This document shows, piece by piece, positions 33,988 to 44,550 of a stretch of 64,000 bases of DNA; positions within the stretch are counted from its first letter, which is position 1; every line of letters begins with the position of its first letter. The notes beneath the pieces are model-generated. The model searched no databases. It saw only the letters and a list, made by a program, of their open reading frames with translations, and was not told the origin of the DNA. The translations under genes and the position numbers were made by a program. The stretch lies in the NCBI GenBank assembly GCA_035578175.1, contig JAQMRL010000004.1:36134401-36198400 (forward strand), read 5' to 3'. The DNA comes from Catonia carolina. Its lineage: Eukaryota; Arthropoda; Insecta; Hemiptera; Achilidae.

Positions 33988-34407
33988 TTGTTTAGGTCAT
34001 CAGCCGAAAGGCTGGTTTGAACGTGTAGAGGTTTTACAACGAAGAGTACAACGAGAAAGTACAACGAGGAGTGAGGAGGTTTACGGTTGCCTTCCTCACT
34101 GAATGGAAAAGTACGCTTATCACCATGTTGGGCCCTCTGAAAAGCACATATTTTACACTCTGCAATAATGACACCTTCACTTCATTTACTATTTACTATT
34201 CTGGGTCTGGGTGTATAATTAAATTCATTACTTTCAGAGGAGATAACTCTGATTAGTGTCTTTTACACCTCTACCTCTTCTGTTGTTAAATGATACAGTC
34301 ATTTAATTGGCTGACCTGTGATAAGAAACAGAACTATTTATTTTAGCCCTGCAACGAACAGGTTGAGTATAAATAATTTGACACTCCACCTGTCTGTTAT
34401 GAGCGTG
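33988..34407 (-). mobile_element. CAA-tailed SINE-like repeat, copy D
   Basis: Inserted in the stem-loop unit with an exact 10-bp duplication, AAAGGTTTTA, at 33978-33987 and 34408-34417. It is the longest copy (420 bp) and has a small internal duplication, CAACGAAGAGTACAACGAGAA, near 34038. The tail next to 33988 is reduced to TTGTTTAGG. Confidence 0.9.
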
Positions 34408-34518
34408 AAAGGTTTTAACCGGTTCTTTTTCATGACCCATTCTGTGTCACGGCTCTTTTAGTAGCTGTTCCCACAGCCACGTGCTGCCTTCATCGGTCTG
34501 TTTCAAAACTAACACAGC

Positions 34519-34534
34519 GGTTCTTCTCAGAACC
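34519..34534 (+). promoter_or_regulatory. Histone-type stem-loop, perfect stem
   Basis: GGTTCT-TCTC-AGAACC has a perfect 6-bp stem and a 4-base loop, with CAGC upstream and ATCTCC downstream. A related decayed hairpin follows at 34586-34601 with the flank ACCAAAG. Confidence 0.6.
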
Positions 34535-35209
34535 ATCTCCTTAAGATTTTCAGTGACCGGTTTCAGGGCAGAAACACACATTAACGAACCTTCTCAGGGC
34601 CACCAAAGATTTAAGGTTTTCCCAACAATACTATCCGGTAACACCATAAGAACTGTTGCCAGTGGATCCCACAATTATCAGCGATGCATACGGTCCCAGA
34701 ACCAGCCGCGAGTAGCACTGCAGACGCGTGGCAAGCAGTGTCTTCTCTCCACCTGGAAGTGGACTCGCCTGAGGGGATTTAAGCGGCAGAATCGGCCCGC
34801 GAGGCACACTCGCTGGCCAGCTTCCAAACTGGGAAGAACAAGAAAGAAGACCGAACAAGAAGAAGATTAACAGCCCAGCCGAGCCCGGACGCAGCCATCC
34901 CTGGACGACGCCACCAGTGGCGGACGCCACATTCCCGGACCAGTCAGCCGATGGAAGCCCGTGCGTGCCGGCTGATAGCACGGTGAAGGCAGAGGTCAGC
35001 GCATGCCCGGAGGGAACCGCCTCAGCCACGCTACCGGCCGACGGCCTACGCCGATCCGACACTGCCGGGCTCTGGGGGCTATCACTGCCACGCTGCAGTG
35101 GGAACCCAACTGCCTCTGAAGGAAGGCTAGGCTTGAACCCGGTAGGCAAGCCGTTACCCTTCGGACACGCTCTGCACATGCTAGCTCGCCGCGTCCGGCC
35201 ACATTCAAC

Positions 35210-35225
35210 GGCTCTTTTCAGGGCC
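35210..35225 (+). promoter_or_regulatory. Histone-type stem-loop, one wobble pair
   Basis: GGCTCT-TTTC-AGGGCC pairs fully with one T-G wobble. Its loop TTTC is the typical histone loop. Upstream AAC and downstream AACAATAAA also resemble histone 3' ends. Confidence 0.65.
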
Positions 35226-35242
35226 AACAATAAAGCACACCC

Positions 35243-35258
35243 GGCCCTTTTCAGGGCC
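35243..35258 (+). promoter_or_regulatory. Histone-type stem-loop, perfect
   Basis: GGCCCT-TTTC-AGGGCC followed by ACCAAC matches the histone stem-loop pattern in stem, loop and 3' flank. Confidence 0.65.
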
Positions 35259-35308
35259 ACCAACTTACTAACTAAAACGGTCATTTTAGTACCCCAAACC
35301 AATCAAAC

Positions 35309-35324
35309 AGCCCTTTTTAGGGCC
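35309..35324 (+). promoter_or_regulatory. Histone-type stem-loop, five pairs
   Basis: AGCCCT-TTTT-AGGGCC keeps five pairs; the base pair at the foot is lost. The downstream flank is ACCAG. Confidence 0.55.
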
Positions 35325-35400
35325 ACCAGTTTTGCAAGCAAGGTTTTGCCACGTGTCGTCGGCCCCGGTCGGCGTTAGAACAAAAGAGAATAAATGGTTC

Positions 35401-36149
35401 AGCTACAGAGAAAGGAGGTAAGAAATTGTAATGTGAAATTTGTTAGCAAAGGATGATGATGAATGTATGACGGAATTGCTTGAACCGGAAAAATATTAGT
35501 ATTTTTTTAATTTTTAGAATGTAAAGTTATCATTCAATTATTAAAATAAATATATAACTAATTTAGTTAAGGGGCGTTATTAATTAAATTAAAATCGTCT
35601 AGAGAAATGCATCAGTATTTCTAACTGCACCAGAAACCTTTCATAAATATCTGTAATAAAATTTTACCGAGAAAATACATGAAAATCTGTGTTCATTCAT
35701 TTAAAATATTGTAACACTATATATTTACAGGTTGTTTTCTATAAACCTATGTATATAAATTATTCAAACCGTTAAAATTTATCACAAATATAGTGTTTGA
35801 AGTAAAAAGCGTTTAGCTTGCTTCACTTTTGTAGACCTATTTATTAAATATTTAATTACCAAGGTTAGTACTTTCATTTCTCATTTACTTCAAATTTGTA
35901 CAAATATTTATAAAGTATATGATAGTTTATTATTGTTTGTTTTACTTAACTGTTTTGATATTATTATTTTTGTTGTGTAACTATAACCTCATTTAAAATT
36001 ATTTTATATATTTTGTTTTACTGTGCAAAACTTTTTAATTTATTTTTTTAGAGAGTGGGGAGGAGACCTATTTACAATTAATTGTTTTGAAAAACCAAAT
36101 GTTTCTTTATGTAAATTACATAAATTTAAAAAATATATTTATTTTCTCT
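35401..36149. other. AT-rich sequence, no gene
   Basis: I see nothing identifiable; a CT repeat lies at 36144-36157 at the edge of the next element. Confidence 0.5.
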
Positions 36150-36965
36150 CTCTCTCTGAAATTCACAGTCTGTTGGAAACAATTAGTGAATGTGATAACA
36201 CAAAATTTGGAAAAAATTAACATGATAAATGAACGTGACGGGAGACACAGTCCAGTGACAGAACTCCGACGTGAATAAATAAGACGTAATAGATAAGTGT
36301 AAGTGCAGCATTTAGATCACTGTAATGGATAGTCAATTACAGTACTACGTTAATTGATAGGATACCGGCTCCATCAACGTTTTAGTCGTCTTAAAGGATT
36401 GTTTGCGAGAGTCTGCGTAGCCAGATTTGAGATCAATGGGTTATGCCTTATGGGGGTCACGAGTTTCTACGTAAATTTTGTATAGAGTTTTAAGAAAATG
36501 CCATTTATGTAGAGTACATTTAGATCTGAGTGTAGAGTTTTATTGGTTACATAATAGGGGGCGTTAACTATCCTCCGCAAAAGCTTTGATTGAAAACGCT
36601 GAATTTTTGCTAATACTGATGGTTTTGCACAGCAGTAAAGCTGACTGGCGTAGCTCCATATTAGTCGAAGGTAGGAGCTGTAAATGGTTAATTTTAATGT
36701 AGTTGGTAACTTGGATTTGCGTGAAAGAAGTCTGTACAACTGTTTGAGCCTGTCCTGGAGTGCCTTTCTCTTTTTATCCACTTGTACATTTCACGTGAGC
36801 CTCGTATCTAGATATAAACCTAGATAACGGATAGATTTAGAAATGTGAAGTTGAGTTCATAAACATTAACTAGATCGGATTTACTAATTAAATAATCAAG
36901 TTCCGTTTCTACAGCTGAATTTTTAGAAATTTTGTCTGTGAAAGTAAATTTAAAATTTCATTGTT
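36150..36965 (-). pseudogene. J3 Jockey-type LINE, C-terminal half
   Basis: The minus strand reads NSAVETELDYLISKSD, DKKRKALQDRLKQLYRLLSR, KLTIYSSYLRLIWSYASQLY, IQRFQSKLLRRIVNAPYYV and TNKTLHSDLNVLYINGIF, then ISNLA and NNPLRRLK. These follow the order of the C-terminal half of Jockey ORF2. Stops and frameshifts occur before DKKRK and after YTKFT. The 3' UTR at 36160-36420 matches 54360-54620, defining family J3. An AAATTCAC-type 3' end near 36157 follows a CT repeat. Confidence 0.8.
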
Positions 36966-36969
36966 TCTT

Positions 36970-37730
36970 CTTCTTTAGGTTCCTATCTGTTCAGGATGTT
37001 GGACACCATATTAAAAATCTGAACTTTATCCACTGCTGCTCTAAATAGCTGTGTTGTCGTTTTTAAGTACGTACCACATTCTCAGATTTTTCAACTAGGA
37101 AATATGTCTTCTCCCCACGCTACGTTGGCCAGTTGTTCTACTTGCAATATAGATTGCAGCAACCCATAGCTTTTCTCGTTGCGCATTATAGGGTATGTTT
37201 CACATAATCAAGCTTCCTAATCTTTATCGTCTTCATGACTTCTTTTGATTTCTTTTTGCGTCTTAATACCTTTCATTAAAGACTTGATCCATCCATGAGA
37301 CTCTCAGCATCCTTCTGCAAATCCTCATCTCAAACGCTTCAAGTCATTTACTCATTAAATCATTAAGCGTCCAAGACTCCACGCCATATAACAGAACCGA
37401 GGAATATAGCATCGCAAAAGTCACCATTTTTTTTTTTAATATTTAGATCGTATGTTTTGAATACTTTAATCATTGTATTGATTTCCAATGAGTATCAATG
37501 CTGTTTCAATGCGTATTCTAATCTCTTGAGAATGATCCCATCTATCATTCAATGTCGTTCCAAAATACTTATACATATGTGTGTGCTGATATGTTCATTA
37601 TTGTGATTATTTATCGTAAGACTGCAATTTTGTAGATAAATGAAACTAATTCCCATCAGTTTGGTCTTATTTATATTAATATCGAGACCATATTTCTCAT
37701 TTTTGGATTGGGTTCATCAAATTAATGATG
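36970..37730 (-). pseudogene. RTE-like LINE, longer decayed copy
   Basis: On the minus strand, with many stops and frame changes, I read INKTKLMGISFI and FGTTLNDRWDHSQEIRIRIE, which lie just after the reverse transcriptase core. Next come LLYGVESWTLNDLM, LEAFEMRICRRMLRVSWM, then QRSVGRRHIS and LKNLRMW. It ends in AAGAAGAAG near 36970. This is the same subfamily as the split copy at 51885-53007. It is old and non-functional. Confidence 0.8.
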
Positions 37731-37874
37731 TTTTTATCAAAATATTTGATTTAATGTGATCGATTTTGAGTTCATGGTAATCTGTTAGATAAATTTTGTA
37801 AATTAATCTTCTTTGCCCCATGAAAATAGTATATTATTGTGACAATATCTAAAGGAAATAAATAAAGTTTCTAA

Positions 37875-38140
37875 AAATAAAAATATAACGTACAAATCCT
37901 TGTTATGTATAGAATAAGCACATAAGCAAATTCAGCTGTATCCTTTTCATTTAAATGTGTTTGCGCCAAGTCAGACCTCTTTCTACTGTAAGTACACATT
38001 CCTAAATATTTTACAATTCTTGCCTGTGGAATATTCTTGCTATTCAATTGGACAGGAAGACCCTTCTGGTAGTAAACGTTACAAAGATAACGTAACATAG
38101 ATTTGTCCTCTTTTACCTTGATCTTCCACTTCATCAGCCA
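37875..38140 (-). pseudogene. Jockey-type LINE, internal ORF2 fragment
   Basis: The minus strand reads MKWKIKVKEDKSMLRYL, then LPVQLNSKNIPQARIVKYLG. This corresponds to the WKIKLNTTKS and VKYLGL region after the YADD motif of Jockey reverse transcriptases. QARxVxYLG also occurs in J2 at 42520, so it probably belongs to J2. Confidence 0.7.
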
Positions 38141-39279
38141 GATTTTTAACTCACTTAGTTACATCTGTACTCTGCGTAAGACACTTTATTAATTGTAATT
38201 TTTAGACTTTACATAAACTAAAAAACCTATTTTGAATATTTTTAGAATTATTTTTTATAAACACAATAAAAATTAATTTTCAACAGGAAATTTTATTTGC
38301 AAGTTTTCAAAATAAGGGCTGGTAGTATTTTTACACGCTTATTCAAATTAAATAGCTTTAGATCAAACTTTTAAATATTGTTTCAGCACTGAAAGGATTA
38401 ATTTTTGTAACTAATGCTAATGGAGGATCTACTTCTACAAATCATTCATTTCTGCTTGAAGGCATTTCTTCACCATCATTCTTCAATACATTATGTCGTA
38501 TTTTACAAAAAAAGTAATAATAAAAAGAATCGCTGCTGTTTAAGTTTAAAGAATTTCTTTTACAACATTTTATATGAGTATGAATTTATAACCTAATTTT
38601 TACGTAGATGTATGAATTTTTTGATGACGTATAACAATGTGGATGAACGGATGGCCTTCAACCGATAAAACTTGATAAACCAATTTCTTTTTCCTTTTAT
38701 TCCACATTTTCTTTTTATATTTCCTTTCCTTAGAAAACATACTGTCTTAACTTATTTATAATTATTTCTTATTTTCTTTTTTCTTTTATTCTTTTTAAAA
38801 AATGTCTTAACACTGGCTTTATTGTTACATAAATTTACAACGTATTTTTATTGCGCACTATAATAAAAACCCATGTTTTATAGACGAACTCAATAATCGT
38901 AAAAAATTCCCTCATACTTTATGTCTACAATAAACCCCTTGAGTTTTATACTCCAAAAAAATATATAATAATAATGGGCTAATAATACAATCCTGGATGG
39001 ATATAATAAGAATAAAAATTTATTTTTCTATTGATTTTCTTCAACATTATGATCTAATATTTCTAAAAACCTTACGAAATTAATATTACTATCATATAAT
39101 GGGTGTATTTCATTGTAGTTATTAAATTTACTAACAATTTTTATTCTTCTTTTATTTAAGATTGCAAGTTCGAGTCAGAGCTTCTCCTTCCTGAAAACTT
39201 TATGTATTTTTGTACTGTTGTATCATGGGATATTTAACAGTACAGTAGCCATAATCATGTTAAACTTTTGTTTTATCCG
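38141..39279. other. AT-rich sequence, no gene
   Basis: I see no gene or named repeat. Confidence 0.55.
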
Positions 39280-39870
39280 AGGCGGCGAGAAAAACTCGTG
39301 TTCACTCTCTCACGATGGGGGAAGTAGTGTTGAACTCAATTGAGGCGTCCTCGTCCAGCCCCAAGTCGGCCGCAACCGCCTTACCAACCAAAAACTCGCC
39401 GCCTGGTTACTTGATCCGACATCAGCAAACAACCCTCCATCTCTCTCGGAACTGTTTATATAATACTACAAGGAAAATGTCGGGTTAAAAAAAATTTACA
39501 TACTGTCAGCGGGGCGTAGAAGGAGCTTGATCCCCTCTCGCTGTCACTGACCAACACTCACTCTCTCACTTTCATTCATCTCTTTCATCACCAGCTCAGG
39601 AAATTAGTGTGCCTACCTTACCTACTGAGATCGGAACAGGATTGATTCACTGTGCAAGAGGGTGATCCCGCTGATCTTCATATGTCTCCTCCCTCCGCAG
39701 TCTCCCGACCACCCTCTCCACAAACTGAGCGACCAACTTCCAGCTCTCCTCATCCTGCAGCAACGCTGCCCCTACTCTCTCTGGGATCCACTGTGCAACG
39801 CCTATCTTCTCAGATGTCTCCATTCTGTCGAGGCCAAAATAGGGACATCTTTCAAACATATGCAAAACGG
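39280..39870 (-). pseudogene. R1-type LINE, ORF2 C-terminus and 3' UTR
   Basis: The minus strand reads HMFERCPYFGLDRMETSEKI, then WIPERVGAALLQDEESWKLV and AQFVERVVGRLRREE, stopping at 39647. This follows the Hx3-CP-F, LxxEExWxxVAxFVxxVxxxLRxEE pattern at the C-terminus of R1-related LINEs. The GC-rich downstream part (39280-39646) appears to be the 3' UTR. Its last 190 bp recur at 63218-63412 as a separate insertion, including GCGGCGAGAAAAACTCGTG. The upstream ORF is missing. Confidence 0.7.
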
Positions 39871-39964
39871 ACTATAAAATATTAAACTTTGTCCCAAAGT
39901 ATTCGTCATTGAAGTAGTTTTGCGTTGTATTACCATTTTCAATGCATGCAAAAATATCCTAGTA

Positions 39965-40122
39965 CATTTATATCCCATTTTTACTTTCTCTTGCCTATAT
40001 GAATATACAGGAAGGAATATATTGTTTTCATATTGATTTTTCGAAATCAAGTTTTCACCGGATATACACGTACACGTTTTCAAGGCCCTTGAACCCAAAA
40101 CAAAACATGTTTTAAGCGATTG

Positions 40123-40159
<37 letters not shown>

Positions 40160-40730
40160 CGCGCGCGTGTCTGAGAAAAATAAAATAGACGCCATGTCTG
40201 CTGAAATTCTCGGTGAGGCTGTACTCTCGTAGAAAATAATTTTTTTTAAATTTTGGCCTGTTATGCATTTTAGTGCAAAAGTGAACTTTATCAAAGTTGT
40301 AGAAAATTGAAAAACCTACAAGTTTTCTTTAAAACATTTCTTTGCATAAAGTTTAGTTTAGCGGTAATATTAGTGATTTCATGTTTTTTTCATAAAAATC
40401 TTTAAACAAATGAATTTTTAAGATTTCGGTCTTAGTATGCATTTTACAACAAACGTGTATAATCAAACTTATAGCAAATTGAAAGATCTACAATTTTTAT
40501 TTTAAACATTTTTCACTACAGAGTCTAGTTTAGCGTCAAAGTGTGACTTTCCGTATTAGAAAGCCGATTAAGTTGGTTTTCATTTTGCATCATTAACTCA
40601 TAATTAAAATAAGGTTATATATTTTGAGGTTAGTTTTTTGTTTATTTCTAATGTTTTATTATTAAGTTAGGTTATATTGGTCATTATTTTCAAGGGCACG
40701 AAAAAGTCGTGTGAGTATTTTACACCAGAT
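39965..40730 (+). repeat. Repeat R, copy e, with GT microsatellite
   Basis: A plus-strand copy with CTTGAACCC and AACATGTTTTAAGCGATTGG, then a GT/GC tract at about 40125-40170. Sub-modules follow, and an end GTGTGAGTATTTTACACCAG near 40709-40727 where the stem has one or two changes. It lacks the GACCCGACACGAAC segment of copies c and d. Confidence 0.75.
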
Positions 40731-40854
40731 TTTTGTTTTTCTTAATACAGCAAAATCTACAAGCTATTCTTAAGTACATTAATGGGTAGATGAGTTTTCT
40801 TTTTTGTATGTCATGATCGAAGAAAACCCTCCAATGGCAAAATTTCGTGGATGT

Positions 40855-41044
40855 AAGTTTATTTTTTGGTTTAAAGTCCGACTGTTCTGCAATTACTGCT
40901 AATGCAGACGGTGAAGGATGAAATGATTTTTTGTAACGTATGAAAAAAGGCCGTACCTGAATGGGATTTGAACCCAAGACCGCATGATGAGAGGCGAGCA
41001 CGTTACCAACTACGCCAATGCGGCCACATTGTATCCATTATAAT
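40855..41044 (-). mobile_element. tRNA-derived SINE, full-length
   Basis: On the minus strand an A box TGGCGTAGTTGG (41006-41017) fits the consensus exactly. A B box GGTTCAAATCC (40964-40974) has one change. The head resembles a tRNA, the body contains GCAGAACAGTCGGAC, and the end is AT-rich. A 9-bp duplication GTGGATGTA at 40846-40854 and 41045-41053 flanks it. RNA polymerase III would transcribe it from these boxes. A shorter copy is at 62771-62909. Confidence 0.85.
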
Positions 41045-41243
41045 GTGGATGTATATCATATATTGTCTTGTTGCTTTAATATAACTCTGTTGAGTGTATT
41101 CATTTCAGTCGTCGAGTGTGGTTTGCGTTGTCTAAGAAAGAGATGGCGAGGTGATTCAAGTCCGTTTAGCTTGTAAATTTTTGTCATTATAAGAAAACGA
41201 GTGGCTATTTTTTTGATAAACATGAACCATTTTTAAATCACCA

Positions 41244-41798
41244 CAAATTATTACTGAATTCCCGACTTAAACTTCTATATTCCCTACTTCACAAACGATC
41301 AAAATTACCAATGGCACAAAAATTACGCATATATTGTTCTCTTTTGAAACCTATTTGGACCTACGGATCCCAAATCTACGGTTCAACCAAACCCTCTAAC
41401 TTGCAACGAATTCAAGCATTCTAGTCAAAAACATTACGCCTTATAGCAAAAGCACCTCTTTACGTTAGCAACAAAACCTTACATACAGATTTGAAAACAC
41501 CACTTGTACAAAATTCCATTGAATACCTATACAAACGCTTTCACGACAAGTCACACGAACACGAGAACCCCCTGGTGCGTTCACTTTCCTCCATCCATTT
41601 ACCTGATAATCCTCCTAGACGCCTTAAAAGACGCTGGAGTAGAGACATGCTAATTTGGTATACACATTTCATTCTTGGGGAGGCACCAATGGGGGCCCTA
41701 CCCCTCTCATGCCTATCATGTCATTTACATAATCACGACAATCATTACATTTGCTTGTTGTAACATTTTACAGTTGTAAATAAAAAATTAAAGAGAAA
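41244..41798 (+). pseudogene. J1 Jockey-type LINE, 5'-truncated copy 3
   Basis: It starts within the region matching LLLNSRLKLLYSLLHKRSKL of copy 1 and ends in the shared 3' UTR and A-rich tail. AAATCACCA duplications at 41235-41243 and 41799-41807 bound it. Two changes affect coding: CAG became TAG at 41422-41424, and the normal stop TGA became TGG at 41656-41658, which opens the frame to 41763. Only about 135 codons of the ORF2 end remain and no catalytic residues. Confidence 0.88.
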
Positions 41799-41807
41799 AA
41801 ATCACCA

Positions 41808-42469
41808 AAAAATATAAATTTTTAAGATTCAGTAATGAAAACAATATTCACTAATTACAAAAATTCTGGGGATTGTCAATGCATCTAAAAATTTTACGCA
41901 CTTATTCCTACATTAACAAAAACCGATAAAAGTTTAGTTTTCAATGATTACAAAAACTAACATTCATATTGATAAGTTGTTTGCTAAATACATAAAAAAA
42001 TGCATTTAACCCAAAGAATCTTCAGTCTCTCATTAGCAAAATATGTGCACTAGTTTTTACTTTCTTTTGCCCTATATGGTATTCTGATAGGGCTATGGAA
42101 ATTAAGAACATTAGATAATAACTTGGAGAACCACAATATGTGATAAAAATAATGACTAAATTGAAACTTTATTATTTAACTAATTTATTTATTTTTATTC
42201 TACATAATATCTAACATTTATTATGTATACAAAAATATAAACTAAAAATGAACAAAATTATCGTTATCCGGATCTATCACTGGGTGGTGTCCTCCTCAAA
42301 GCCATTAACGTGGTTGGTTATTTTTAATTTAGTTGCAAACATTTTTGCTGGTTGTTTTTACACAATTGCAAAATAAGTTAAGTAACAAAAACATATCTAA
42401 ATTTTTAATTAGCCAACAAAAATAATATAACATAAGGTAAAGTAAATGTTAACGTTCACCTTACGAGGT
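41808..42469. other. AT-rich sequence, no gene
   Basis: I see no gene or named repeat. Confidence 0.55.
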
Positions 42470-42985
42470 CAAACTTGTCTACCTGTGATGCTAAATAACA
42501 TTCATATCCCACAGGCCAGAGTGGTGCGATATCTTGGCTTATGGCATAACAGGCGACTAACTTGGAAGCACATCTGCGTACAAAACGTTTAGAACTTAAC
42601 CGCCGCCATAATCTACTCTTCTGCATAAACCCTCAATCAAGATTGAACCTCCATTCCAAAATTTTAATATACAAATCCCTTTTAAGACCAATCTGGACTT
42701 ATGGTGTCTAGCCCTTTATTTTAGCGGCAGAGATTTACTTAAAGTCGATTCAGGTATTTCAGTCAAAATTCTTAATAAGACTTGCTTCTAGTGCTACTTT
42801 TTATGTAAGCAATAAAAAGTTTCACGACGATTTCAAACTTTCGTCAGTGAAGGAGCTAACCGCGTCCTTGCATAGTACATTTTACGAAGTGAAATTCCCC
42901 ACCGCCATTCAAATATCATATACGGAAGTTGTGTAGCCAATTTACACTACCGTAATAACAATTTAAGACGAATAAAAGGTAATTT
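42470..42985 (+). pseudogene. J2 Jockey-type LINE, C-terminal fragment
   Basis: Across frameshifts the plus strand reads HIPQARVVRYLGLWHNRRLT, LELNRRHNLLFCINPQSRLN, LHSKILIYKSLLRPIWTYGV, SATFYVSNKKFHDDFKLSSV and KELTAS. Then the sequence jumps straight into the 3' UTR shared with 880-965, so the terminal RRLKRKW block is deleted. It is more complete on the 5' side than the other J2 copies. Confidence 0.8.
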
Positions 42986-43039
42986 TTTTCATGAACCTGA
43001 CTTTTGGTTTAAGGACAGATTAGTATTTTTAACTCATGA

Positions 43040-43655
43040 TTGTTAATATATAAAGAAGGAAATTTTTGTTTCCATGTCGATGTTTTGAAATTGAGTGTTC
43101 ACTTGCCTATGCAAGTTTGCAGTCCTCTGAATCCAAAAAAACATGTTTTTAGAGATTGGTCTTAGTGAGTGTGTAGGAATGAATAAAATAGTGTAAAAAG
43201 TTGAATCTGGGAACTTAAGTTAGGTAAAGAACCTAACACGAACATTTTCATCTAAATCCGTCGACGGATAGTAGTAGTTAATTCGTGCGAATTTTCACCT
43301 TATTGCGAATTTTTCAAAAACGGCTAAACAATGTTTTATTAAAAATCCCCTTATCTACTACATTTTGTGTACTCTACTTGACAGGCTAAGCATCATGACT
43401 GCTGAAATTCTTGGCAGTCTGTGCTCTCGTAGTAAAAAAAAATTTTTTAAGATTGCGGTCAAAGGCAAAAGTGTACTATATACCTAATCAATATTAAGAA
43501 ATATTTAAAAACCTACAACTTTAATTTTACGAATTTTTTCTACAATGTTTAGTCGTTAATTTTACATTGATTTTACATGATTAAACATAGGTTATATTAT
43601 TCATTATTTACATTGCAAAGAGAAAGACGTGTGAGGTTTCACACTAGATTTTCTG
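43040..43655 (+). repeat. Repeat R, copy f
   Basis: A plus-strand copy from AAGAAGGAAATTTTTG through CTCTGAATCC and AACATGTTTTTAGAGATTGG, with a minimal GT tract (GTGAGTGTGTAGG). It ends in GTGTGAGGTTTCACAC and TAGATTTT near 43630-43650. The terminal stem is intact with a 4-base loop. One sub-module is missing compared with copy c. Confidence 0.72.
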
Positions 43656-44047
43656 TACTCAGCTATGGGGTCACGCAGTGGGGTAACTCAACCAAACACC
43701 TTAAGATTTTTCGCAAACAAAACAAACGCAATTAAAACTATTGCAAATATTACAAGGCATTATTCTTGCAAAGGATTATTTGTTAAATACAAAATTCTCC
43801 CCTTACTGTCTCTTTATATATATTTGTGTTTTTTTACAAAAAATAAGTACAATCATAATTATGAAACTTGACATGACTTCAGAATTAAAAAATATAGAAC
43901 TTCAAAGTTCTCAAAAGTAATTCACTACAATTCCGTACGGGTTTTTAACAGATTGCCATCTAAAATAAGGCTCCTTAATTAAAAAAACTTTGATCGGGAA
44001 ATAAAAGGTTTGTCTAACAAAACATGAATTTTATTCTGATCTTTCAA

Positions 44048-44081
<34 letters not shown>

Positions 44082-44298
44082 TATAAAATTAGTAATTTTA
44101 TTCTGTTCTTAAATTATCTTACACGGAATGCTATTTAAATGTAATTTGTGTAGAATTTAGAATTATGAAACATTGTAGTGTAAATGAATAACTTAAAATT
44201 CCAATGTACAATTTAAGTAGTAATTCAATGAACAAGTTATTTTTTTTGTTTTAGTTAACACTTAATTGTAAACAAAAATTGTTTTGTAAAATAGATTT
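43656..44298. other. AT-rich sequence with an AAT microsatellite
   Basis: No gene. An AAT trinucleotide repeat of about 11 units lies at 44050-44082. Confidence 0.6.
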
Positions 44299-44310
44299 AA
44301 ACGTATGTAG
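44299..44310. repeat. Target-site duplication, left copy
   Basis: AAACGTATGTAG occurs here and exactly again at 48733-48744, directly after the A-rich tail. It marks the two edges of the complete LINE. Confidence 0.93.
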
Positions 44311-44550
44311 ATACTTCCGGTTATATTAATGGGAAGGTGTTTACTAATTTGTGTCAGATCAGAACGAATACTTTTAACTGGATATTTGTTTACGGGCTTA
44401 CGATTTTCATTCAACAAATAGTAAGTGAAATTTTCTTTATTCTGTTTATTGAAAGTAAATCTGCATTTAAAATTTATCAGCAAAATTTGCTATTTTCCAG
44501 TCAAATAGGCCTAACCTATAGGTTTATAGGTCGATTGTTGCACGGCCTGC
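44311..44550 (+). promoter_or_regulatory. 5' leader of the complete LINE
   Basis: 240 bases precede the ORF1 ATG. By analogy with Jockey, an internal RNA polymerase II promoter should lie here. I see no definite core element. The short open frame 44337-44558 overlaps ORF1 and is probably not used. Confidence 0.55.

Larger units (their letters stand above)
33781..35400 (+). other. GC-rich unit with histone-type stem-loop array
   Basis: Excluding the SINE at 33988-34407, about 1.2 kb of unusually GC- and CpG-rich sequence forms one unit. A TATAAA lies at 33827-33832 and an AATAAA at 35389-35394. Hairpins of the form GGYYCTTTTCAGGGCC-ACCA recur at least ten times, some perfect and some decayed. 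This form matches the conserved replication-dependent histone mRNA 3' stem-loop (6-bp stem, 4-base loop, ACCA-like flank). No histone coding sequence is present. One open frame (34917-35378) crosses several hairpins and gives a repeating ALFRAT peptide, which is a by-product of the hairpins. The unit could be the leader or end of an unknown retroelement. Confidence 0.6.

Noticed and set aside
34917..35378. 153-residue open frame with repeated ALFRAT peptide
   Set aside because: The repeats are translations of the hairpin array, both strands are open because of the GC-rich composition, and no domain is visible.
40080..40294. Thr-His repeat proteins at 40080-40294
   Set aside because: They translate the GT microsatellite in repeat R.
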